From Halalkalicoccus paucihalophilus (GTDB lineage: Archaea; Halobacteriota; Halobacteria; Halobacteriales; Halalkalicoccaceae), in NCBI RefSeq assembly GCF_001593955.1, contig NZ_LTAZ01000001.1, positions 490,014 to 554,013 of the forward strand: a stretch of DNA of 64,000 bases, written 5' to 3'. A program made the translations under genes and the position numbers. Below the pieces are notes generated by a model. The model was not told where the DNA came from. It did no database searches and worked only from the letters and a program-made list of their open reading frames with translations. Below are positions 57,956 through 64,000 of this stretch, one piece after another (position 1 is the first letter of the stretch; every line of letters starts with the position of its first letter).

Positions 57956-58019
57956 AATTGAGCCATTCGGATCGGTGCGCGGACCAACGTTCTTGTGGCG
58001 GGCGGCCGTTTCCGCTCAT

Positions 58020-58559
58020 ATGGGCACAATCGTCGGAATCCGACTGGCGGACGGCGTCGCGCTCGCGGCCGATAAACGCGCGACGGACGGGAGTACGGTC
58101 AGAAGCGAGAGCGTCGAGAAACTCTTCGCGTTCGACGGCCCGGAGGCCGGTACGGTCGCGACGGGCGAGACCGGCTCGATCCAGACGTTCGGTCGCAAGC
58201 TCGACACCGAGGTCCGCCAGCGCGGGACCGAACAGGGCTCGCCGATCCGGATCGATCCGCTCTCGCGCCTCGCGAGCGAGCTTGCGAACGAAACCGGCGT
58301 CGAGGCGGTCGTCGCCGCCCGCGATACTGACGGGACCGCCCGGATGCGCGCGATCGACGGCGCGGGCGGTGAACTCGACGAGGAAGTCGCCGCGCGGGGG
58401 ACCGGCGCGGAGTTCGCACTCGGCCAGTTGGAGGGGATGGACCGCGGGGTTCCGGTCGAAGAGGCGGCCGACGTCCTCGAATCGATCTTCGAGCGCGTGG
58501 CCGAACGGGACACGGAAACGGGTGCGGACTGTACGGTCTGGACGCTCGCGGACGGGTAG
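58020..58559 (+). CDS. proteasome-subunit-like Ntn protein lacking the catalytic Thr
   Basis: 179 residues, the proteasome beta-subunit fold. It starts MGTIVGIRLADGVALAADKRATDG; aligned to beta subunits (TTTVGIxxxDGVVLAADKRAT), Asp18 matches D17 and Lys34 in VEKLF matches K33, while the place of catalytic Thr1 is Gly2. No propeptide. So it is probably not an active peptidase in the usual way; it might be a structural or HslV-like relative. The upstream frame is spurious. Convergent with the MazG gene. Confidence 0.75.
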   Translation: MGTIVGIRLADGVALAADKRATDGSTVRSESVEKLFAFDGPEAGTVATGETGSIQTFGRKLDTEVRQRGTEQGSPIRIDPLSRLASELANETGVEAVVAARDTDGTARMRAIDGAGGELDEEVAARGTGAEFALGQLEGMDRGVPVEEAADVLESIFERVAERDTETGADCTVWTLADG

Positions 58560-58563
58560 ACGA

Positions 58564-58863
58564 CTACTCGCCCGAGCCGACGGAGTTCGAGGAATCGAAG
58601 CGCTCGCGGTACTTCGCCAGGCTCGATTCGAGCGCCTCCTCGGGGTCGATCCCGCACTCCGCTGCCAGTGAGAGCAGCGAGTAGTAGGCGTCGCCGAACT
58701 CGTCCCGTAGCTCTTGGGTCGTCTCGACCTCCCGTTCGCCGTACTCGCTGGCTTTCAGCAGCTCCTTTGCGAGTTCGCCCGTTTCGCTTTCGATATCGAG
58801 CATCCGGCGCTCCGGATCCAGTTCGAGGTCGTACTCGTCGTTGAACTCGCTGACGCGGGACAT
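58564..58863 (-). CDS. MazG-like NTP pyrophosphohydrolase
   Basis: 99 residues. All-alpha MazG fold: MLDIESETGELAKELLKASEYGEREVETTQELRDEFGDAYYSLLSLAAECGIDPEEALESSLAKYRERF with the ExxE...ExxD metal sites (ESETGELAKE and ELRDEFGDA). It hydrolyses nucleoside triphosphates to monophosphates, possibly removing non-standard NTPs. A TATTAATC element lies 25 bases before the ATG. Confidence 0.85.
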   Translation of the reverse strand: MSRVSEFNDEYDLELDPERRMLDIESETGELAKELLKASEYGEREVETTQELRDEFGDAYYSLLSLAAECGIDPEEALESSLAKYRERFDSSNSVGSGE

Positions 58864-58884
58864 ACGGGCAGATCGGAGCGGGGC

Positions 58885-58892
58885 GATTAATA
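58885..58892 (-). promoter_or_regulatory. TATA element of the MazG-like gene
   Basis: Minus-strand TATTAATC, 25 bases before ATG 58863; the divergent metY gene has a weaker gttttacc element about 29 bases before its ATG. Confidence 0.55.
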
Positions 58893-58929
58893 GGTAGGTT
58901 TTACCGCAGGGACTGTTCACATCGTACAC

Positions 58930-60216
58930 ATGGCAGACGAAAACACGGAGGAGTTCGCGACCCGAAGCGTCCACGCCGGACAGGAACCCGACGAATCGAC
59001 CGGGGCGCGCGCACCGCCGATCTACCAGACCACCTCCTACGAGTTCGAGGACACGGACCACGCCGCACGGCTGTTCGCCTTAGAGGAGGCGGGCAACATC
59101 TACTCGCGGATCATGAACCCGACCAACGCGATGCTCGAAAAGCGCCTCGCCTCGCTGGAGGGCGGTGTCGCGGCACTCGCGACGTCCTCGGGGATGGCCG
59201 CCTTCGATCTGGCGACGTTCATCCTCGCGGAGGCTGGCGACAACATCGTCAGCGCGTCGGCACTGTACGGTGGCACCTACACCTACCTGACCCATACCGT
59301 CGAGAAACGCGGGGTCGAGACGCGCTTCGTCGACACGCTCGATTATGAAGGGTACGAGGAAGCGATCGACGAGGACACCGCCTACGTCCACCTCGAAACC
59401 ATCGGCAACCCCGCGCTCGTGACCCCGGATATCGAGCGAGTAAGCGAGATCGCCCACAACCATGACGTCCCGCTGTTCGTCGACAACACGTTCGCGACAC
59501 CCTATCTGTGCCGGCCCATCGAACACGGCGCGGACCTGGTCTGGAACTCGACCACCAAGTGGCTCCACGGCGCGGGCTCGACGGTCGGCGGCATCCTCGT
59601 CGACGGCGGCAGCTTCGAGTGGGAGTCGGGAGACTACCCGGAGATCACCGAACCCAACCCCGCGTATCACGGGTTGAACTTCCGGGAAACCTTCGGCGAG
59701 GCCGCCTTTGCCTACGCCGCGCGTGCCCGCGGGCTGCGGGATCTGGGCAACCAGCAGTCGCCGTTCGACGCCTGGGTCACCCTCCAGAAGCTCGAGTCCC
59801 TTCCCCTCAGGATGGAGAAACACTGCGAGAACGCACAGGTCGTCGCCGAAGCCTTAGAGAACAATCCCGCGGTCGATTGGGTGAACTACCCCGGCCTCGA
59901 GAGCCACGAGACCCACGGGGCCGCAAGCGAGTATCTCGATGGGGGTTACGGCGGGATGATCACCTTCGGCCTCGAAAACGGCTATGACGCCGGGCAGACG
60001 GTCTGTAACGAGGTCGAACTCGCGAGCATGCTCGCGAACGTCGGCGACGCCAAGACGCTGATCATCCACCCCGCCTCGACGACGCATCAGCAACTCTCGG
60101 CCGAGGAGAAGCTCGCGAGCGGCGTCACCGACGACCTGATCAGGATCTCGGTCGGGATCGAGGACCCCGCGGACATCGTCGCAGACCTGGGGCGCGCGAT
60201 CGAGGCGGCGGCCTAA
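58930..60216 (+). CDS. metY: O-acetylhomoserine sulfhydrylase (MetY-like)
   Basis: 428 residues, PLP-dependent Cys/Met metabolism enzyme. PLP lysine in NSTTKWLHGAGSTVGG; others are SSGMAAFDLA, ALYGGTYTYLTHT, FVDNTFATPYLCRPIEHGAD and HPASTTHQQL. It makes homocysteine or methionine from O-acetyl-homoserine and sulfide. The usual metX partner is not next to it. The homoserine dehydrogenase two genes away supplies the precursor, so methionine synthesis is a sensible context. Confidence 0.93.
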   Translation: MADENTEEFATRSVHAGQEPDESTGARAPPIYQTTSYEFEDTDHAARLFALEEAGNIYSRIMNPTNAMLEKRLASLEGGVAALATSSGMAAFDLATFILAEAGDNIVSASALYGGTYTYLTHTVEKRGVETRFVDTLDYEGYEEAIDEDTAYVHLETIGNPALVTPDIERVSEIAHNHDVPLFVDNTFATPYLCRPIEHGADLVWNSTTKWLHGAGSTVGGILVDGGSFEWESGDYPEITEPNPAYHGLNFRETFGEAAFAYAARARGLRDLGNQQSPFDAWVTLQKLESLPLRMEKHCENAQVVAEALENNPAVDWVNYPGLESHETHGAASEYLDGGYGGMITFGLENGYDAGQTVCNEVELASMLANVGDAKTLIIHPASTTHQQLSAEEKLASGVTDDLIRISVGIEDPADIVADLGRAIEAAA

Positions 60217-61022
60217 CCACGACAGAGGACGTCGAGTTGGTGGGCGATGTAGATCAGTTCGCCGCCCTCGAACTGTTCGCGGCGTGCGGCGAGCCATTCT
60301 TCGAGTCCGTCGATCCCCTCGTCCGCGAGTGCCCCCTCGACCGTATCGAGGATGTGAGCGAGAAAGACCCGTTCGTCCCCGCTGTAGGGAGGGTAGACGA
60401 CCCAATCAGAACTTCCGGCCGCGAGGACCTCGCCGCCCGCGTCTGGGACCGCCGCGAGGAGCCGTCGGCCCGTTTCGCTGCTGCCCTCCCGATCCATGTC
60501 GCGGTGGTACGCCCCGAGTACCCGGTCGTCGAGCGGGTGGGCAGGCTCGAAGATCGTCTCCCCGTCGAAGGTGATCGGGAAGTACGCGAGGCCGTTTGGG
60601 GAGAGCGCGTCGAGGAGGGCTGGAAGCGCATTATCGAGGTCCACGAGGTCGAGAAAGGCCTGTGCGACCAGCAGGTCGTACTCCCTATCGAGCACGTCGA
60701 AGCCGTCGCCGGTAACGAGGTGGGCCGTGATCTCGTCACGGACGAGGCGCTCGCCGTCTTCCGAAAACCCCGCGTCGAGGAGCCGTTCGCGGGCGGCGTC
60801 GACGTTTTCGGGTCGGTTGTCGATCGCGGTGTAGTCGACGCGCGCGGGGAGGACGCCCCAGTCGAGCAGGCGGGTGATCCCGGTGCCGACGCCCGCGCCG
60901 ATCTCGAGCACTTCGAGGGGCCCCGACGGGAGTTGCTCGCGGAGTCGGTCGAGCACGCGGCGGTCGAGCGCGCGGTCGTCGATGGACCGTTTCGCGCGCA
61001 GGTACGCCTGAAACCCGGTCAT
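60213..61022 (-). CDS. class I SAM-dependent methyltransferase
   Basis: 269 residues. SAM-binding motif I is PLEVLEIGAGVGTGITRLL, with the acidic loop VDYTAIDNRPENVDAARERL and the hydrophobic strand YDLLVAQAFLDLVDLD. The second half is unusual for the fold and could hold the substrate. It overlaps the dehydrogenase gene upstream by 4 bases, as last gene of a four- to five-gene operon. Substrate unknown. Confidence 0.83.
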   Translation of the reverse strand: MTGFQAYLRAKRSIDDRALDRRVLDRLREQLPSGPLEVLEIGAGVGTGITRLLDWGVLPARVDYTAIDNRPENVDAARERLLDAGFSEDGERLVRDEITAHLVTGDGFDVLDREYDLLVAQAFLDLVDLDNALPALLDALSPNGLAYFPITFDGETIFEPAHPLDDRVLGAYHRDMDREGSSETGRRLLAAVPDAGGEVLAAGSSDWVVYPPYSGDERVFLAHILDTVEGALADEGIDGLEEWLAARREQFEGGELIYIAHQLDVLCRG

Positions 61023-62038
61023 GGATCGTAGGTCAACACGGCCCCGATCGCCTCCTCGGGGCGCTCTGCGAGCAGGCGGTAGGCTTCGGGGGCCTCCTCG
61101 ACGGGCAGACGATGTGTGAGGAGCGCCTCGGTATCGAGATCGTTCAGACGATCCCACGCGAGGGCGAGCCGTCGGGCCTTGCCCCAGCGACCCCGAAGCG
61201 GGGGGTCGATCGTGCTGACCTGCGTGCTCTCGATTCCGATCCGACTCCGATGAAACCGTCCGCCGAGATCGAGGCTCGCGCGCTTGTTCCCGTACCACGA
61301 CCCTACCAGCACCCGCCCGTCGTAGCCGGTCGCGTCGATGGCGGCGTCGAGTGCCGCGGGGTTGCCCGAGAGTTCGACCGCGAAGTCCGCACCCTCGCGA
61401 TGCGGACCGGAGAGGGCATCGCGAAGGCCAGTTTCGGCGTCGGGTGGAACCGACTCGTCGGCACCGAGGGCGCGCGAACGCTCCCGACGGAGACGGTAGC
61501 GATCGACCGTGTAGAGTGCCGCGAGGGGGTGATCGGCGAGGATCGCGGTCGTGAGCAGGCCGAGGATTCCCTGTCCGAGGACGACCGCCCGCTCGCCGAC
61601 GACCGGCGCGGCGTCCATCGCGACGTTTATCGCGGCCTCGACGTTCGGCAGCAGGGTCGCCTCGGCGTCGGAGAGGTCGTCAGGAACACACTGGAGTTCC
61701 GCGGGGTCGATACAGAAATGGCTCGTGTGGGGGTGAAAGGCGAACACCCGCTTGCCGAGCCAGCCGTCCTCGACGTTCTCGGTGGTTTCGATCACCCGGC
61801 CGACGGCGGCGTAGCCATACGAGATCGGGTAGTCGAGACCGCCAGCGAGCGACGGGATGGTCTCGTCGGCCGGGAGGTCCGCGGGGGCGTCGCCCCGATA
61901 GAGCAGGAGTTCGGTGCCGGGGCTGATCCCCGAACACGCGGTCTCGACGAGTACCTCGCCCGGATCGGGGTTCGGGACGAGGCGCTCCTCGATGCGGACC
62001 TCCTCGGGGGCGTGAAACGACACCGCGCGGGCGGTCAT
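61019..62038 (-). CDS. zinc-type alcohol dehydrogenase-like (MDR) oxidoreductase
   Basis: 339 residues. MDR family, two-domain: catalytic part (VETACSGISPGTELLLYRGDAP, GYAAVGRVIETTENVEDGWLGKRVFAFHPHTSHFCIDPAELQCVPDDLSDAEATLLPNVEAAIN) and Rossmann part (AVVLGQGILGLLTTAILADH). The classical structural-zinc Cys quartet is absent. In this subfamily (next to pterin, CDP-alcohol and methyltransferase genes) the substrate is unknown. It overlaps the methyltransferase and a micro-ORF by 4 bases each. Confidence 0.82.
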   Translation of the reverse strand: MTARAVSFHAPEEVRIEERLVPNPDPGEVLVETACSGISPGTELLLYRGDAPADLPADETIPSLAGGLDYPISYGYAAVGRVIETTENVEDGWLGKRVFAFHPHTSHFCIDPAELQCVPDDLSDAEATLLPNVEAAINVAMDAAPVVGERAVVLGQGILGLLTTAILADHPLAALYTVDRYRLRRERSRALGADESVPPDAETGLRDALSGPHREGADFAVELSGNPAALDAAIDATGYDGRVLVGSWYGNKRASLDLGGRFHRSRIGIESTQVSTIDPPLRGRWGKARRLALAWDRLNDLDTEALLTHRLPVEEAPEAYRLLAERPEEAIGAVLTYDP

Positions 62039-62092
62039 GGTCGCCCCTCGCAAGCGGGGTCGGGATCGGACGCCGGCGGATGAACGGTCATG
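62035..62092 (-). CDS. 18-codon micro-ORF overlapping the MDR gene start
   Basis: MTVHPPASDPDPACEGRP then TGA, sharing ATGA with the dehydrogenase start; an in-frame ATG at 62119 would add nine residues. It has no strong TATA element of its own, so it is probably operon-internal. Confidence 0.3.
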
Positions 62093-62144
62093 TCGACAGG
62101 TAGGGGCGAACGGGTCATTGTTCTTGGGTCGGTTCGCCGAGCGG

Positions 62145-62912
62145 TCACGTTCCGAGTCGACCGGAGACGTAGAGCCAGTCGCGGACGAACCCGACGACGA
62201 AGGGGACCGCGACGAGGACGGCGGCGACGGTCGTGGCCGGCGGAGAGACGACCGGCGAGAGGACGACGGAGAGAAAGGCCATCTGGAGACCCGCAAGGAG
62301 GCGGCGACTCCGTCGGGGCGGGAGCGAGAGGACGGGGAGCCCACGCCGGCGACGAAGCGCGATCCCGAGGACGAACAGGTAGCGCGCGGCGCTGGCCGAG
62401 AGATACCAGAGCGGGAGTTGGCCGTAGACCACGGCCAGAAGCGGCGCGATCAGAATACCCAGCGCGTCGAACTCGGTGTCCAGACGCGCGCCCAGCGTCG
62501 TGGTGTGGTCGGTCAATCGGGCGATCGTCCCGTCGATGTAATCGGCGAGTGCGGCCGTCCCGTAGAGGACGGCGGGTAGCCAGACGAGCGATTCGGTCGG
62601 TCGGGGCAGGAGGAGGAAGCCGGCGAGAAACGCGATGAGGACGCCCCGAGCGACGGTGAGAAGCGTTCCGGGGCCGAGCGAGGGCAACAAACGTTCGTCG
62701 TCCCGGTTCCGGGGGAGGAATCGCCAGAGCAACGCGAGTTCGTACGCGAGGACGGGAACCGTAAGGAGGAGCCACCGGCGCGCGAGGTCGTCGGTCAGTA
62801 GCAGGCGAAGCCCGCCGAACGAGAGCGCGGTCGCGACCGCCGCGAGTGCCGCGACGATCAACCAACGAACGCGGAGCCGCCGGAGCGTTCGCCCCGCGTA
62901 GGCGTCACTCAC
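62145..62912 (-). CDS. CDP-alcohol phosphatidyltransferase family protein
   Basis: 255 residues, about six to seven membrane helices. The signature DGxxARx8GxxxDxxxD is seen in DYIDGTIARLTDHTTTLG...RLDTEFD. These enzymes join a CDP-activated alcohol to a second alcohol to make phospholipids or inositol compounds. Here it lies between an FkbM methyltransferase and a dehydrogenase/methyltransferase pair, so a modified polar lipid or small glycophospholipid is possible. Confidence 0.85.
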   Translation of the reverse strand: MSDAYAGRTLRRLRVRWLIVAALAAVATALSFGGLRLLLTDDLARRWLLLTVPVLAYELALLWRFLPRNRDDERLLPSLGPGTLLTVARGVLIAFLAGFLLLPRPTESLVWLPAVLYGTAALADYIDGTIARLTDHTTTLGARLDTEFDALGILIAPLLAVVYGQLPLWYLSASAARYLFVLGIALRRRRGLPVLSLPPRRSRRLLAGLQMAFLSVVLSPVVSPPATTVAAVLVAVPFVVGFVRDWLYVSGRLGT

Positions 62913-63717
62913 GGGATTCCTCCGGGATGCAAACCCAGCCGTCCTCGCCGGGGATGATCGTGTAGCGTTCCGTGACGAGCAGGTCCCTGATCCCGGCCGC
63001 GGCCTCGCCGCGGTCGTCGGATTCGCCCTCGTTTCGGGCGTGGGGCTCGACGTAGACGAACGGCCGGTGGGTCGCGAGGACCTCGCGTGCGCCCCGGAGG
63101 ACGTCGAGGCCGAACCCCTCGACGTCTACCTTGAGATGGTCCGGCGGTGGAACCTCACCCCCGTCGACGAGCGAGTCGAGCGTCCGGATCGGGACCTCCT
63201 CGATGTCGACGACACGGGCACCGAAGCGTTCGGCGTTGAACCGGTTGAACGAACTCAACTCGTGATACGAGGAGCGATGGAAGGGTAGCGAACCGTCCTC
63301 GGCTCCGAGGCCCACTTCGAGCGAGCGGATCCGCTCGTCGAACCCGCTCACGGCGACGTTCGCCCGGAGCGTCTCGGCGATCCGGGGGTTCGGTTCGAGC
63401 GCCACGACGGTCGATTCGGGGTACTCGGCGGCGACCGAGAGGGCATAAACGCCGGTGTTTGCGCCGACGTCGACGACCACGTCGCCGTCGCGACAGCGGT
63501 CCAACAGCGCCGCGAGCAGCCAGTCGTTCCCGTGGCGGTCGTAGAGTTCGTAGCTGCGAAACGATTCGTCGCGCACCCGCTTTTCTGTCGCTATCGCTCG
63601 GTAGCGGTAGTTGAGCCCCGCGAGACGGTAGTAGACGGCGTTCGGGAGCGAACGGCTGGCGGCGAGCGCATCACGGAGCCCCCGGAAGACGGCGTCGATC
63701 ACGGTGGTCCGGTGCAT
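62905..63717 (-). CDS. FkbM-family methyltransferase
   Basis: 270 residues. SAM motif VVVDVGANTGVYALSVAAEYPESTVVALEPNP, followed by LRANVAVSGFDERIRSLEVGLGAEDG, PIRTLDSLVDGG and HLKVDVEGFGLDVLRGAREVL, all FkbM hallmarks. Family members O-methylate sugars or lipids and are often found in glycosylation clusters. First gene of the operon, with a weak promoter. It overlaps the CDP-alcohol enzyme by 8 bases. The upstream frame to 63825 is unsupported. Confidence 0.87.
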   Translation of the reverse strand: MHRTTVIDAVFRGLRDALAASRSLPNAVYYRLAGLNYRYRAIATEKRVRDESFRSYELYDRHGNDWLLAALLDRCRDGDVVVDVGANTGVYALSVAAEYPESTVVALEPNPRIAETLRANVAVSGFDERIRSLEVGLGAEDGSLPFHRSSYHELSSFNRFNAERFGARVVDIEEVPIRTLDSLVDGGEVPPPDHLKVDVEGFGLDVLRGAREVLATHRPFVYVEPHARNEGESDDRGEAAAGIRDLLVTERYTIIPGEDGWVCIPEESRE

Positions 63718-63864
63718 CGACACCGGAGAATGGGTCGGAACCGGCTTCGGTGTTTCCCCCGTACCCGCCTGGTGGAAACGCCGGGACGTAACCCCAATCG
63801 GTTTCGAGACGGCAGGAGCGGGCACAGGTTCTTACGCGTTCGTTTCCTACGTCGAGATAGAACC

Positions 63865-64000
63865 ATGAGCTCGGAAGAACTCACGAAAAACCAGGAGCGC
63901 TTCGACCACAAAAACGAGGAGCGATCCGCCTTCCGCTCCGAAAAAGGACTCACCGAAGAGGTCGTTCGCCTCATCAGCGAGGACAAAAACGAACCCGACT
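63865..64000 (+). CDS. sufB: Fe-S cluster assembly protein SufB, 3' partial
   Basis: First 45 residues only; the gene runs past the window. The start MSSEELTKNQERFDHKNEER...SAFRSEKGLTEEVVRLISEDKNEPD matches the N-terminus of SufB, a scaffold that with SufC and SufD builds [Fe-S] clusters. The normal length is about 475 residues. A weak cttacg element lies about 31 bases before ATG 63865. Confidence 0.85.
   Translation, partial: MSSEELTKNQERFDHKNEERSAFRSEKGLTEEVVRLISEDKNEPD

Noticed and set aside
1..64000. CRISPR array, insertion sequence, integrase or prophage
   Set aside because: No regularly spaced repeats, transposase or integrase motifs were found on either strand.

Overview
The window comes from a haloarchaeon (class Halobacteria). 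It is GC-rich and its proteins are very acidic. It carries typical archaeal informational genes (EF-1 alpha, S10, S6e, a beta-CASP RNase, SepF, GTP cyclohydrolase III), several HTH_10/Bat-type regulators, many small haloarchaeal DUF proteins, and mostly leaderless promoters with a TATA element about 27 bases before the start codon. I do not claim a genus. The DNA looks chromosomal: genes are dense, often overlap by 4 bases, and no transposon, phage or CRISPR array was seen.

Layout. 1-7.8 kb: an ABC exporter (ATPase plus a frameshifted permease), a DHH phosphoesterase, a GNAT acetyltransferase, a BI-1-like membrane protein, ribosomal protein S6e with two small haloarchaeal genes, a beta-CASP RNase and small conserved genes. 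8.0-19.7 kb: a redox island. A Tat-exported formate-dehydrogenase-type operon on the minus strand is divergent from a large HdrA/MvhD-like polyferredoxin and a TorD-type chaperone. A tungsto-enzyme (AOR family) follows that lacks its Fe-S ligands. 19.8-27.3 kb: a lone HsdR_N nuclease-like gene, the archaeosine precursor genes queE, queC and queD (queD paired with a GT4 glycosyltransferase), and GTP cyclohydrolase III. 27.4-40.6 kb: a Bat-like sensor-regulator, a CHR transporter, MFS and MATE transporters with a TetR repressor and its palindromic operator, a BtuF-like protein, a MoaD-like protein ending in CC, and small regulators. 40.7-50.6 kb: ADP-forming acetyl-CoA synthetase with its DRTGG partner, an SDR, a USP, a ROK kinase, a NifU-like protein, SepF, a PUA protein and an RNase R-like enzyme. 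51-64 kb: a pilin, tRNA-Ala(CGC), a rhomboid protease, S10 and EF-1 alpha, a split homoserine dehydrogenase/ACT operon, a proteasome-like paralogue without the catalytic Thr, MetY, an FkbM/CDP-alcohol/dehydrogenase/methyltransferase operon, and the start of sufB.

The most interesting pattern is regulatory. Several genes whose TATA element lies too far upstream for a leaderless start have a tiny ORF (7-22 codons) whose ATG sits at the predicted transcription start. Its stop overlaps the main start codon, often exactly as ATGA or GTGA. This suggests leaderless leader peptides that hand ribosomes to the main gene by termination-reinitiation. The clearest cases precede the SDR, the RNase R-like gene and the ACT-hom operon, with further examples before the Bat-like gene, acd and a 42-residue membrane protein.
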